64,000 bases of DNA from Eriocheir sinensis (GCF_024679095.1 NW_026110862.1:595986-659985); one strand, 5' to 3'. Positions 1 to 12,371 are shown, counted from the stretch's first letter. Made by a program: numbers and translations. Notes: a model not told the origin generated them from the sequence alone.

Positions 1-1306
1 TCCTGGAAACTATCGACCAATTAGCCTGACATCTATTGTTTGTAAGTTAATGGAGACTATCATTCGCGACAATATGGTGAAATTCTTCGAAGAAAATAAT
101 ATAATAAAAAATTCGCAACATGGCTTCCGTAGTAAACGTTCGTGTTTGACTAACTTACTTGATTTTTTTCACTATATTTTTGAGGTGTTCGATGAAAGCA
201 GATCAGTAGATATCATATATCTGGATTTTCAAAAGGCATTTGATAAGGTCCCCCACCAACGATTGCTCAGCAAACTACTGGCGCACGGTATCTCGGGTAA
301 CATTCACAATTGGCTTGCGGACTGGCTCTCTGAGCGGAAACAGAGAGTAGTTCTAAACGGTGTTACATCTAACTGGCTCGATGTCAAAAGCGGCGTACCT
401 CAAGGATCAGTGCTTGGCCCATGCTCTTCTTAATTTATGTTAATGATATCGATGATGGGCTCACTTGCAAAGTATCAAAATTTGCTGATGACACAAAAAT
501 TGCTAGTAAAGTAACTGCGATACTCGACGAAGAAGCTTTACAATCAGATATAGATCGACTTGCACGTTGGGCCAATCAATGGCAAATGAAATTTAACGTT
601 GAGAAATGTAAAGTGTTGCACATCGGAAAAATAACAATCACGTTCGGTACGTAATGAATGGCCAACAACTTTCTGCAGTAAGTAAAGAAAAGGATCTTGG
701 GATCACTATATCAAGCGATTTAAAGCCCGGTCAGCATTGTTCAGAGGTAGTTAAAACTGCAAATAAATTGGTTGGCTTCATCGGACGAGTCTTTAATAAT
801 AAATCGGAAAAAGTAATATTAAAACTGTATAATTCGTTGGTTCGACCCCGTCTAGAGTACTGTGTACAGTTTTGGTCTCCCTACTACAGAAAAGACAGAA
901 AAGTTGGAACGGGTCCAACGAAGAGTAACAAAGATGATTCCTAGGTTGAGAAATTTGTCATATGAACAAAGGCTTAAAGAAGTAAATTTATTCAGCCTAT
1001 CAAAACGAAGAATGCGAGGCGATCTAATAGAAGTGTTTAAAATGTTCAAAGGATTCAGTGATATTAATGCGGAAGATTACTTTACAATTGATCGATCAAA
1101 TAGAACAAGAAGAAATCACAATTTGAAGATAAGTGGTAAAGATTCTCATCGCACGAAGCTAAACACTTCTTCTTCAATCGAGTTGTTAATGTTTGGAACT
1201 CTCTACCTTGTGATGTCGTTGATAGTACAACAGTTACGGCCTTCAAGAATAGATTAGACAAGTGTTTTGAATCCAACCAGCAACTAAGATATTACTCATT
1301 GTCGTA
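1..1306 (+). pseudogene. CR1-like non-LTR retrotransposon, decayed RT region
   Basis: Reverse-transcriptase part of a LINE whose 5' end lies outside the window. Visible motifs are [33 protein letters not shown] and an FADD active-site box. Further on come LVRPRLEYC, LERVQRRVTKMIP and RRMRGDLIEVFK, and the C-terminal AFKNRLDK-type end. These are typical of the CR1/L2 group in the jockey-like set. The frame is broken at about 420 (one base missing after VLGP), 650 and 890, and again near 1180, so no functional protein is made. It differs from the LINE family that fills the rest of the window. Confidence 0.85.
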
Positions 1307-1682
1307 ATAACGTTAAGTTCTTTCGAATACTGGTGTCCTTGTCCGCTTTTATCGCCCGGTTAGTGGTAGCAGTAATGGTAGTTCTTTCCTCTTTCCTACA
1401 TAAATTCCATGCAGTTTTTCCATGCTGCATGGTTCTTTTTCCTTTCCTGCCAGCTTTGGCTGGAGGGATTGGGGGGTGGGGAGGAGCCTTCGCCTTTGCT
1501 GTCCTTCATCTTCCACCTTTGATTAGATAGTTAGTGTAGCTTGTCACAAACAACCTCGTAAGGACCAGCAGGTCTGCTGTTGTTTGTTCTTCCTTTGTGT
1601 TCCTTTGTGTTCACTCAGAATTCATCGCTCTTGCCGAGGTCAACGCTCCAGGCGCGCTCCCTCCGATCTCTCTGCCAGTTGG

Positions 1683-1905
1683 GTAAGTGTGTCTGTCTGT
1701 CTGTCTGTCTGTTTGTCTCGTGTTATTCAACTTCAATGTCTAACTGTTTGTCAATCACTCGGTGTCACATTTACATTATGTCAAAATTGCAATGCCAACC
1801 TTAGTGTCTTGTCTTTTCATGTCTTTATCTCACCATGCAAATCAGTCTGGTTTTGTGAACCTCTAAGTGCAATTCTATTACCTACATACTTATTTTCCTC
1901 CTCAG
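1683..1905 (+). other. putative 5' UTR intron of the piggyBac gene
   Basis: A GGGTAAGTG donor at 1683 and a TTTTCCTCCTCAG acceptor ending at 1905 bracket a CTGT-rich stretch just before the transposase ATG at 1923. Splicing here would give a short leader. This is inferred from splice-site form only. Confidence 0.35.
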
Positions 1906-1922
1906 GCAGTTCCCGTACCGAG

Positions 1923-3759
1923 ATGTCCACATCTAATGAACCAAACGTGGATGAAGACAACCAAGGAAGCAGTGCTGAGAGTGAAGCAGGCACTGACTCC
2001 GACTTGAACGTGAACTCTGAAGAAGAGTCATCTGGAGAAGATGACTCTGCTGGTGACGACGGTGAGTGGAGGCGTATAGCGGGTGTTTGTGACAGAGGAG
2101 CGGTACCCATCCACTTCAGTGCTACACCAGGTTACAAGAATATACCTCAGGGGATAAGTAAGCCTATTGAATACTTTAATTTATTCTTCACGGATGAATT
2201 TATTGAAAAAATTGTTCAAGAAACAAATAAGTACAGCGACCAGTACGTGGAGGAGCACGAAGAGCATCTATCCACGCATTCAAAGTCTCGTGTGCACCAA
2301 TGGCTCCAGAAGGGTCACACCAACAAAGAGGAAATTCGAGCTTTTTTGGGCGTGTGTTTGAATATGGGTATTGTAAGTAAACCCACCATTGAAAGTTTTT
2401 GGGATACAGTTCATCCCAGCATAAACACACCTTGGTTTCCCCAACATTTTAAAAGAAACCGGTTTCAACTATTGTTGAAATTTTTACATTTCAATGATAA
2501 CTCATTGTATAATGAAGGTAATCCAGATCATGCTCTTTATAAAATCAAGCCAATAATAGAGCATCTCCAAGAAAAATTCATTGAATATTTTCATCCAGGT
2601 AGAGACCTTTCCTTGGATGAAAGTTTGATTGCCTTCAAGGGATTGACTCCCCATCTTCGCCAGTTCATGCGTAACAAGCTCCATGCTAAATTTGGCGTCA
2701 AGATGTGGTGTGTATGTGATGTCAACTCAGGGTACACGTGTACTTTTGAAATATACGGAGGAAAGACCCGAGAGCCGCCAGTACGTGGGACCTTCAACGT
2801 CACTCACAGAACAGTAATCCGGCTCCTCAACCAAGCAAGAGTACTTAATTTAGGTCACAATGTCGGCTTCGACAACTACTTCTCTTCCCCAGCGTTGTTC
2901 CAAGATCTCTACGAGCGTAACACCACAGCAACAGGCACAGTGAGGAGCAATCGACAAGGACTGCCACCTGACATGCAAGATACCAGAGTCCTCAACAATG
3001 AAGTGGCTGAGTGGCGCCAAGGTAATATGCTCTGTGTCAAGTACAGAGATGGGACAAGGAACCCTGTCCATCTAATATCAACAAAATGTAGTGGTGGATT
3101 CACACGTAACAAACAGAAGAAATGAAAGAGTCACAAGACCCAACATAGTGAACGAGTACAACAGGATCATGGGCGGTGTTGATCTGAAAGATTCAAAACT
3201 CTACGCTTACCTAAGTGAACGCCGCACATTGAAGTGGACAACAAAGGTAGCAATGTACTTGTTTGGAACAGCTGTGCTGAACTCATACATAATATACAAA
3301 AAACACACAAGAAGCGCAGTAATGTCAAGGCTAGATTTTATGTTGTCAATAATTGACGACCTTGTCCGACACTACAATCCACAGACAACACAGCGTAGGG
3401 CGAGAGAAGAAATAGAGGAGGGTCAGCAGCCTCTTGCTCTCCTACAAATGAACGAGACAGCACAGCGTAGGGCGAGAGAAGAAATAGAGGAGGGTCAGCG
3501 GCAGCCTCTTGCTCTCCTACAAATGAACGAGACAGCACAGCGTAGGGCGAGAGAAGAAAGTGAGGAGGGTCAGCGGCAGCCTCTTGCTGTCCTACAGATG
3601 AACACACTTGAACACAGACTTGAAAAGCTTCCCAAGAAGAAATTGAGAGACTGTGTTGCAGGTCATGATCGTCGAGTACGATCTAACTATATATGTAAGA
3701 AATGTAACGTAGGCCTGTGTGTGACCTGCTATGATGATTTTCATGGCAGAAGAAAATAA
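1923..3759 (+). pseudogene. piggyBac-type transposase with one frameshift
   Basis: Cut-and-paste transposase of the piggyBac (DDE_Tnp_1_7) family. The ATG at 1923 opens an acidic Ser/Glu-rich N-terminus, followed by the core (PIEYFNLFFTDEFIEKIV, then LSLDESLIAFKG with the first catalytic Asp, GFDNYFSS with the second, and IMGGVDLKDSK with the third). The C-terminus has a cysteine-rich zinc-binding motif (CKKCNVGLCVTC). One base is gained or lost near 3095: the upstream frame ends at 3125 while the homologous reading continues in another frame to a stop at 3757-3759. Between core and Cys domain is a three-copy tandem repeat. The open frame extends upstream to 1584, but the 1923 ATG follows a probable splice acceptor and fits the usual acidic start. 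Apart from the frameshift it looks recently active. Confidence 0.9.
3391..3603 (+). repeat. three tandem 72-75 bp coding repeats in the transposase
   Basis: Units start at 3391, 3463 and 3538. Each encodes a 24-25 residue segment beginning QRRAREE and ending with an LLQMNET-like sequence. Unit length is a multiple of three, so the frame is kept. Units two and three carry one extra codon. Confidence 0.9.
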
Positions 3760-3866
3760 TCATGTAAAAACAAATATAAAGAAACCAGACACTTATGACA
3801 ACTGTATTGCTTTTTCAGGACATTATTTCCTCTGACTTTATTTTGAATAACTGTTTTGTTCACAGT

Positions 3867-3868
3867 AT

Positions 3869-3964
<96 letters not shown>
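3867..3964. repeat. (TA)n microsatellite
   Basis: Nearly pure TA dinucleotide run downstream of the transposase stop. Confidence 0.95.
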
Positions 3965-3967
<3 letters not shown>

Positions 3968-4239
3968 TTTTTGTGATTATTTATGTTATTAGCAAATGGT
4001 AGTGTGCACCTGTATATAGTAGAAATTAAAACCAAAGGAAGGAGATAGATTACACTATTTTTATCCTTATAATATAACTGACGAGAAAACAGGAAAACCT
4101 GCTTGGAAAGTGTGACACTAGAATATATAGATATATGACAAAAATCAGATAAGACGCATATCGATAGACAGGCACATTCTCATAGAAACACATATAAGAA
4201 CAAAGATAAACATAGAAATATAAATTATAGTTGGTGATA

Positions 4240-4448
4240 TTACTATACTAATATTACTGCTGCTGCTTCTGCTGGTGCTACTGATGCTACTGCTGCTGAT
4301 AATTATATCTACTACAACTCCAATAACTAATACTAATAATAATGATGATTATTACTACCACTTATAATAATTTTATTGATAAAAACTATCCTTCACCCAA
4401 TGTTGAAACAATACTTGAGCAACTATAAAAAAATATCTACCCTATTAC

Positions 4449-4485
<37 letters not shown>

Positions 4486-4629
4486 GCTACTACTACTACT
4501 ACTGATATCCGTTCAGTTGAATCAATACTTGGGTCCTTTTAAGAAAAAAAATAAAATATTAGGCTACTACAGCTACTACTTCTACTACTATTACTAGTAC
4601 TACTGCTACTACTACCACTACCACTCCTG

Positions 4630-4682
<53 letters not shown>

Positions 4683-4842
4683 CATAAATAGTAATAAATA
4701 ATAATAATAATAATAATTACTAATAACAATAATTTATTACTACTACTACCGTCCTCCTGTGTTGAAACCATAGTTGAACAACTATGACATTTTTTTTTAC
4801 GATACTACTACTACTACTACTACTACTGCTACTATTACACCT

Positions 4843-4892
<50 letters not shown>

Positions 4893-5015
4893 TAATAATA
4901 ATAATAATATTATTATCATTATTATAACTACTAGTAATAATAAAATATTAATTACTACGACTACTATTAGTGCCCTCCACACAGTGTAGAAACAATACTT
5001 GAGCAACTAAAAAAA
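4240..5015. repeat. trinucleotide microsatellite cluster
   Basis: Alternating (CTA)n and (AAT)n blocks. Between them recur short unique pieces of the type 'gttgaaacaatacttgagcaac' (about 4400, 4515, 4760 and 4985), so the cluster looks like an expanded set of diverged units rather than simple slippage alone. No coding content. Confidence 0.85.
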
Positions 5016-5019
5016 AAAA

Positions 5020-5186
5020 AAAAAAGTTAGCCCGTGAGCAGCCTTCCTTTGCGCGAGCGGTGGCTAGCTGATGCGGCGTACGAAAACGAACAATTATGTA
5101 AATATTGTGCCAAAGCCGCCCGGGCGGCTTTGCTTGGCAGTGAACTAGACAAGCCACCCGGGTGGCTCTGGCAGTCAAGGGGTTAA
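5020..5186. other. putative 3' terminus of the piggyBac-like element
   Basis: GC-rich stretch holding a perfect 22-bp palindrome (5111-5132, centre CCCGGG) and a perfect 16-bp palindrome (5152-5167). Each is followed by a TGGCAGT sequence. The stretch runs into AAGGGGTTAA with TTAA at 5183-5186. Read inward from the right it is TTAA-CCCCTTGACTGCC, the form expected of a piggyBac terminus (TTAA target, CCC start). The matching left terminus was not found. Confidence 0.45.
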
Positions 5187-5421
5187 ATCATATAAATTGC
5201 AACACGTGAAAACGATATATAAATTTTGCTCTGCTAACCCTAAGTGTGTTACAACTTTATCCTTTTCACGCGATGAAAAAGGAAATTGAAGTGTGTCGTT
5301 TGCATTTTTCTTTGTGCTCTAGATTTGTTTTCATTTCAAAACTACATTACATATATATTTCATGAACGTTATATTTTTCTCTTCCTTGCAGTCAACTTGG
5401 GTCTTCTGTGAAATAATGTTT

Positions 5422-5465
<44 letters not shown>

Positions 5466-5552
5466 TGTTTATTTTCTTGTCTGTATCGCGAGGTAAAAAA
5501 AAGAGGTTTGTTTATAGCATTTCCCTTTCAAACAAGTCTGCTGCTTATCCCC

Positions 5553-5602
<50 letters not shown>

Positions 5603-5750
5603 AAAAAAAAAAAGAGGAAGCGATGTTCAACTTTCGTGTTTTCGGTCAAGTTGTTTTCGTGATCCGAAATATTTTCTATTTTTTGAGATACAATCGCTGT
5701 ATATTTTTTTCTTCAGATTTTAAGGAAAAAAGTATTAGTATATTTATCTG
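5187..5750. other. no gene seen; GA and CT microsatellites
   Basis: AT-rich unique sequence with a (GA)n run at 5425-5461 and a (CT)n run at 5559-5599. No supported coding region. Confidence 0.8.
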
Positions 5751-5793
5751 GTATTACTACTACTACTGCTACTGTTGCTGCTGTTCTTACTAA

Positions 5794-5853
<60 letters not shown>

Positions 5854-5938
5854 GTTGCTGCTGTTCTTACTAAACTACTACTACTACTACTACTACTATT
5901 ACTACTACTACTGCTACTGTTGCTGCTGTTCTTACTAA

Positions 5939-5975
<37 letters not shown>

Positions 5976-6762
5976 TTACTACTACTACTGCTACTGTTGC
6001 TGCTGTTCTTTTTTCTTTTCTTTTTTCTTTTTTTACAGCAAAGGAGACAGCTCAAGGGCACAAAAAAGTAAACATTAATAAAAAAAAAAAAGGCCGCTAC
6101 TCGCTGCTCCTAAAAAGAATCCAAAAAGGTGGCCGAAAGATAAGTCAGTTTCGGGAGGAGAGGTGTCCTGATACCCTCCTCTTGAAAGAGTTCAAGTCGT
6201 AGGCAGGAGGAAATACAGATGAAGGAAGATTGTTCCAGAGTTTACCAGCGTGAGGGATGAAAGAGTGAAGATGCTGGTTAACTCTTGCATAAGGGGTTTG
6301 GACAGTATAGGGATGAGCATGAGTAGAAAGTCGAGTGCAGCGGGGCCATGGCGGGGGGAGGCATGCAGTTAGCAAGTTCAGAAGAGCAGTCAGCGTGGAA
6401 ATATCGATAGAAGATAGAAAGAGAGGCAACATTGCGGCGGAATTTAAGAGGTAGAAGACTATCAGTATGAGGAGGAGAGCTGATGAGACGAAGAGCCTTT
6501 GCCTCCACTCTGTCCAGAAGAGCTGTGTGAGTGGAGCCCCCCCACACATGAGATGCATACTCCATACGAGGGCGGACAAGGCCCCTGTATATGGACAGCA
6601 ACTGTGCAGGGGAGAAGAACTGGCGGAGACGGTACAGAACGCCCAGCCTCGAGGAAGCTGATTTAGTAAGAGATGAGATATGAAGTTTCCAGTTGAGATT
6701 TTGAGTTAAGGATAGACCGAGGATGTTTAGTGTTGAGGAAGGTGATAGCTGGGTGTTGTCAA

Positions 6763-6820
<58 letters not shown>

Positions 6821-6938
6821 TTACTACTACTACTGCTACTGTTACTGCTGTTCTTACTAAACTACTACTACTACTACTAATACTAATACTAATACTACTG
6901 CTGCTGCTGTTCTTACTAAACTACTACTACTACTACTT

Positions 6939-6976
<38 letters not shown>

Positions 6977-7185
6977 GTTGCTGCTGTTCTTACTAAACTA
7001 CTACTACTACTACTACTACTACTACTGTTGCTGCTGTTCTTACTAAACTACTACTACTACTACTTCTACTACTACTACTACTACTATTACTACTACTACT
7101 GCTACTGTTACTGCTGTTCTTACTAAACTACTACTACTACTACTACTACTAATACTAATACTACTGCTGCTGCTGTTCTTACTAA

Positions 7186-7219
<34 letters not shown>

Positions 7220-7295
7220 TTACTACTACTACTACTGTTGTTCTTAACAACTAAACTACTACTACTACTACTACTACTACTACTGTTCTTACTAA

Positions 7296-7331
<36 letters not shown>

Positions 7332-7353
7332 GTTGTTGCTTACTAAACTACTG

Positions 7354-7403
<50 letters not shown>

Positions 7404-7428
7404 CTAATGATCCTTATCTTATTACTCA

Positions 7429-7482
<54 letters not shown>

Positions 7483-7601
7483 GCTACTACTACTACTACA
7501 ACTACTACTATTACTGATGCTGCTGCTGGTGCTGCTGTTCTTACTAAACTATTACTACTACCACTACTACTACTAATAATAATAATAATAAAAAAAAAAA
7601 A

Positions 7602-7662
<61 letters not shown>

Positions 7663-7732
7663 TTGTGTTCTGCTGTTACTATACTACTATTACTACTACT
7701 ACTACTACTACTACTACTAATACTACTACTAC

Positions 7733-7794
<62 letters not shown>

Positions 7795-7970
7795 GTGTGT
7801 GTGTGTGTGTGTGTGCTGCTACTGTTAACACTAAACTACTATTACTACTACTACTACTACTAACAATAATAATAATAATAATACTAATACTAATAATAAT
7901 AATAATAATAATGATACTGCTCCTGCTGTTCTTACTAAACTACTACTACTACTACTAATAATAATAATAA

Positions 7971-8045
<75 letters not shown>

Positions 8046-8155
8046 TACTGCTCCTGCTGTTCTTACTAAACTACTATTACTACTACTGTTCTTACTAAAC
8101 TACTACTAGTACTACTACTACTACTACTAACTACTACTACTACTACTACCACCTT
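5750..8155. repeat. compound (CTA)n/(AAT)n array with higher-order unit
   Basis: The phrase 'ctgctgttcttactaaac' recurs more than ten times (for example near 5775, 5855, 5925, 6845, 6905, 6980, 7030, 7105, 7165, 7525, 7925 and 8055). Each copy is followed by a (CTA)n run of variable length. The array is therefore a minisatellite with variable units made of a fixed ~20-bp block plus trinucleotide runs. Long (AAT)n and a (GT)n block occur at 7575-8045. A LINE fragment sits inside it. Confidence 0.9.
6020..6757 (-). mobile_element. 5'-truncated LINE (family shared with 44361-47335)
   Basis: Minus-strand 3' end of the window's common LINE. Broken reading frames contain LVRPRMEYASHVWGG, LLPLKFRRNVASLSIF, GKLWNNLPSSVFPP and FKRRVSGHLSSRN. 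They are followed by the family 3' UTR (CTGCTCC, CCCTTGAGCTG, TTTGCTGTAAAAAAAG). The 5' break at 6757 and the A-rich end at about 6020 both abut the (CTA)n array, so it inserted into, or was captured by, the microsatellite. Confidence 0.9.
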
Positions 8156-8279
8156 TTTTTTTTCTACTACAACATAAATGATACCTCCACCCATGTTTAT
8201 TTTCCCACACATAATCATGGAGGGCTCCATAGCTTGGAGGTCATTATCCCCAACAATAATACCACCTTACTACTACGAG

Positions 8280-8612
8280 CGTTACTTTCTTTTTAACGTT
8301 TCGTCTATTGCGCCGGTTGGTTTTCTTGGTGGAGCGTAGTATTCGGCTTCAGCACCGTTATAGCGTAGGCAAGTGTTTATAGTGGCGCCATCTTACTGGG
8401 CTCATGCTGCCCCTCCCCCCCGGAGCTCATCTTTGATCTTCATTTTGAGCGAGAATCCAGAGTCCGGGTTGATGGGTGGTCTTCAGGACAGCGTGTGGGT
8501 AGTCATAGGCCACTCGGTGATGGCTGAAAAATTGCAAGCTTCTTTGTAGTGGCGGGCAGGACGGGAACCTGCGTCCTCCTGAACCCCGGGGTCGCACGCT
8601 GACACTTCAACT
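8280..8612 (-). mobile_element. tRNA-derived SINE, diverged copy
   Basis: Contains the family core (minus-strand sense TGGCGCCACTATAAACACTTGCC at about 8373-8395), the GTCCTGAAGACCACCCATCAACCC block and a degraded tRNA-like head towards 8610. The head is too mutated to transcribe confidently. Confidence 0.7.
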
Positions 8613-8814
8613 ATTACAACTAAAACTGTTGCTACTGCTGCTGCTGTTTCATATGACTTCTTCCAGATCTTTGCTCCTGTTGATGGTAACAATGCTTATG
8701 TAGTCCATTCTTAGACAAGTTGAGTTAATCCAGCCACTAATTTAACCGCTAGCGCAGCGTCCACAACAACCTCCACTATGAAGAGGACCACTGTAGGCGA
8801 GGTAGGAGCGGGAT

Positions 8815-9115
8815 TTTTTTTTCTTTTTTTATTTTACTTTTGGCCTGCAGCGATCATAGACTTTCCTAATGGAGCCTTTTGGTAGTTTATAGTGGCGCCA
8901 TTCTTGGTTAGCTCATTCTGCCCCACGAAACTCCACTTGATCCTTTCTAGAGAGTTTCGCCAGAATGCGGTCTGATAGGTTTTCTTCAGGACAGCATGTG
9001 ACTTGTCTTTGGCCACTCGGCGATGGTTGGAAATTGTGAGCTTGTAACGGCGGGCAGGACGTGAACCCGAGTCCTCCAGTACACCGCGTCAACACGCTGA
9101 CCCCTTAGCCACTTG
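8815..9115 (-). mobile_element. tRNA-derived SINE, diverged copy
   Basis: Same core (GTTTATAGTGGCGCCA on the plus strand near 8888), the TTCTTCAGGACAGCATGTG block, and a tRNA-like head with a recognisable B-box region (GGGTTCACGTCC in minus sense). T-rich tail side at 8815-8835. Confidence 0.7.
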
Positions 9116-9205
9116 TTTTTTTTTTTGTTTTTTTTTTTATAGTCAAGGAAACAACTCAAGGGTGATAATAGAATGGGGGGAAAAAACCCGCTAATCACTG
9201 CTTGG
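9110..9205 (-). mobile_element. LINE 3' tail remnant
   Basis: Minus-strand reading gives the family 3' end (AGCGGGTTTTTT-like, then CCCTTGAGTTG and CTATAAAAAAAA). About 90 bp, severely 5'-truncated and diverged. Confidence 0.5.
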
Positions 9206-9484
9206 TTGACTCATGCATATGTTGACTAATGAAGTTATTTTCCATTATATTGATTTTATTATCCGACCTCCTCCTCCTCATCGTCCTCCTCCTCCTCCTC
9301 CTCCTTTCGTCCTATTTATTCTTCTCATTCTTTTCTCAACCTTCACGACTTCCATCCATTTCCTTTTCAACCTCGCCATCTGCTTCCACTTTTCCTAATT
9401 TCATTCTTCACCACCACCGCCTCCACCACCTCTTTACATGAAAAGAAGCCACATTTTAGAAGCACCACCTTGACCCGCCGCCCT

Positions 9485-9539
<55 letters not shown>

Positions 9540-9843
9540 AAAGGTGAGGCGGACGTGCAGTGTATGTATAGAGGTTAAGCTGTAATCATAATCCTTCTGC
9601 CACAGTATATTCCCCTCTTCATTTTGTTCCGGAGAATGATGATTATTTAGGCCTGTTCTCTTTCCGCTTCAACGTAATTTAATCCTTCTCGCTGGCAGTC
9701 CGCGGAAACATCATGCAGGATCTGTAGATGAATTTGTTTGGGTTGTGATATTTTTTAACGCAACGTTGTTAGTTCATATACAGCTTTTCTTGTGACCTGG
9801 AAGCATACAGAAGCTTTAAGTTTGTATCCATAAAGGTTTTCTA

Positions 9844-9883
<40 letters not shown>

Positions 9884-10303
9884 CCTATTGGACAGTAGAA
9901 AAATTAAACGCATTCATATCTGCATTTAATAATATTTTTTTCCTGCACAATATTATCTCCGCCCAAAACGGAGAGGAATATTAACTCGCCGCTGGTTAAC
10001 AAACACGAATTCGTATTAAAGCACACCACGTCACGGTTGATGAAAACAAACAACTCTGTCTTATTTTTGTTTGTTTGTTTATCTGCCTGTCTGTCTGCCT
10101 GCATGCCTGTCCGTCCTTATCTGCCTTTATAGTCTGTCGGTCTGCTTACCAATCTATCCGTCTGTGTCTGTCTGTCATTTATCTATTTCTTCGTTAGTGT
10201 CTGAATGTTTGTCCGTGTGTCTGTCTGTGTGTGTTTCTCTGCTTGCCAGCTTGTTTGTCCGTCTGTCTGTCTGCTTGGGTTTGTATATTATGTCTGTTCA
10301 CTA
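9206..10303. repeat. non-coding; CTC, CA, GT and CTGT simple repeats
   Basis: CTC-rich tract at 9268-9304, (CA)n at 9489-9536, (GT)n at 9848-9881 and a degenerate CTGT tetranucleotide tract at about 10078-10280. No supported gene. Confidence 0.8.
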
Positions 10304-10464
10304 TTGTCAAACCATATCAAATAGTCCGTTTGGGCGTTCCATTCCGTTTCCTATAGCTAACATATGAGAGGAAGGGATAGGTGTTGGGACAGTGTGGCAG
10401 AGCAAAGGGGAGGAAAGAACCCGGAATCGAACGCCCAAACGGACTATTTGAAATGGTTTGACTG
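10304..10464. mobile_element. Tc1/mariner-type MITE
   Basis: A 161-bp unit flanked by TA on both sides (10302-10303 and 10465-10466). Its terminal inverted repeats are about 40 bp with only a few mismatches, reading CAGTCAAACCATTTCAAATA inward on the right end and TTGTCAAACCATATCAAATA on the left. TA duplication plus CAGT-like ends fit a mariner-derived MITE. The interior (10362-10402) resembles 18082-18120. Confidence 0.75.
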
Positions 10465-10561
10465 TAGCTTGCATATTTGCGCGTCTCTGTCTGTCTGTCA
10501 AACTTGCATGTCTCTGCTTGTCTGTCAGCGTGCACGTATGAGCCTGTCTGTCTGTCCGTTC

Positions 10562-10653
<92 letters not shown>
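10562..10653. repeat. (CT)n microsatellite
   Basis: Uninterrupted CT run of about 90 bp. Confidence 0.95.
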
Positions 10654-10655
<2 letters not shown>

Positions 10656-11460
10656 GGCAAATTTATGGGAAGACTCTTGCTCCTTCCATCCCATTTCACT
10701 CGTGCTCCTTGAACACGTATGAGAGGTGAACACATGACCTTTCTGCCGCGGACTGGATATCGGCACGGCCTATGTGTCAAATTACTTTGTATGTTCATGT
10801 CATCATCATAGACATCATGAACATCATCATGAACATCATCATCGTTGTCATCATCCGTTTTACATTGAAACTTTTCCGTTATGTATAAAGTCTTTTAGAT
10901 GGATAGATAGATAGATCGATAGATATAGATAAATGAATACATAGATAAGGAGAGAGGTAGATGCCGGAAACTATCTTATAAAAAGTTAGACGAGGCTCTA
11001 CCTTATCAAATAAATGTTTTTGGCGTGCAGAGAGCAACTATTGAAAAAGTCCAAATCCTATTAATTTCACATTTCTACCTTGCTCGGTGCCTGTCTTGAC
11101 TACAACGCACGTCACACTTGGCCCGTGTCCCAGGGTAATGGGTTCTTATTCACCACAAGTCCAAGGGACCATGCGATAGAGATGAGCACCGCGGCCAGGC
11201 ACAGATATAGCATAGGCCCCTGACTTTACCTTAGATGTAGCACAGACTCTACCTGTACCTTTAGATGACTTACAAGAGTAATAACCCACCTTCTACTGTT
11301 AGTCTTTTCCTTACCTCTAAATTCTCTTCCCGTCACCCCCGTATACACATAATGCCCTTGCACTTATGTTACGTCGCCTCTCTCTCCCTCTCTTCGCTCC
11401 CCTCCCATAGTGTAACGCCTCCTCTTCTTCATCTGGCCTAAAGCAAGCGTGGGAGGAATT
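10654..11460. other. no gene seen
   Basis: Short CATCAT run (10797-10850) and GATA-rich tract (10897-10945). The rest looks unique and non-coding on both strands. Confidence 0.6.
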
Positions 11461-11461
11461 T

Positions 11462-11790
11462 TTTTTTTTTTTTTTTACGTCGAAGCCTGTAGCACCGGTA
11501 GGCATTCTTGAGGGCCCTGATGGTCGGCCCGAGTCCGTCTTGGTGCAGGGAAGTGTTTATTGTGGCGCCATAATTTCTTGGCTCATGCTGCCCCCCCGGA
11601 GCTCCTTCTTGACTCACTTGGACGGTTCTCCTAGAGTCCGGGTTGATTGATGGTCTTCAGGACAGCATGTGGGTAGTCTTAGGTCACTCAGTGGTGACTG
11701 AAAAATCCCAGGTGGTAGCGGCGAATTCGAATCCGCGTCGTTCAGAACGCGGTGGATCCGGGGCCCTCACTAACCACTCAGCCACTGCTT
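11462..11790 (-). mobile_element. tRNA-derived SINE
   Basis: Minus-sense copy with a good head: A-box-like TGGCTGAGTGG and B-box GGATTCGAATTCGCC. Then come TGGGATTTTTCAGTCACC, the GTCCTGAAGACCATCAATC block, the TGGCGCC...ATAAACACTT core and an A-rich 3' end (T run at 11460-11477 on plus). About 330 bp. Confidence 0.85.
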
Positions 11791-12371
11791 CCTTCCTTCT
11801 ATTCATTATTTTGTTTTTTGTCATTGTTGTTGTATCTGGTGCTGCTGAGCCTGTTTTTCCTACTGTTGCGGTAATCTTTTTTAATTTTTTTTTTTTATCT
11901 TTTATGAGAGAGAAAATGCGAAAGAGAAAAAGGATAAAGATAAAAAAGGAAGAGAAATAACGAAATAAAGAAATAAACCATTATCTTCCTTCTATTCTTT
12001 CTCATATTCAGACCTACTTTTAGACTGTACAGTTCATCGATCGTTCTCCGCAGGTCTACCCTACAGTCACCACGTTAGATGAACCATTGGCAAATGCAAA
12101 ACTATAAGGTATTCAGCGTCTACCCTGATTCTTCTTTCTGCCTACTCTTAACTTTATATACACTCCTCAGCAGACCCAGAATGGACACATACAGAGATCA
12201 AATGCCACATGAATATAACAAAAAAAGTCCGCAACATCCTGTTCTTATACATAAAGAATTTGATGCCGTAGGATGAATATAAAGAGCAAGCCTCTCTTCA
12301 CTCCCTCCCCTCCCCTCCCCCTAAGTCAAGAGGTGAAGGCAGTGAGAGAAGATAACAACAATGAACGATAG
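11791..12371. other. no gene seen
   Basis: T-rich and A-rich low-complexity sequence with no supported coding region. It may hold the 5' region of the broken gene that follows. Confidence 0.5.

Noticed and set aside
8483..9198. Several short minus-strand ORFs
   Set aside because: They are readings of SINE copies.
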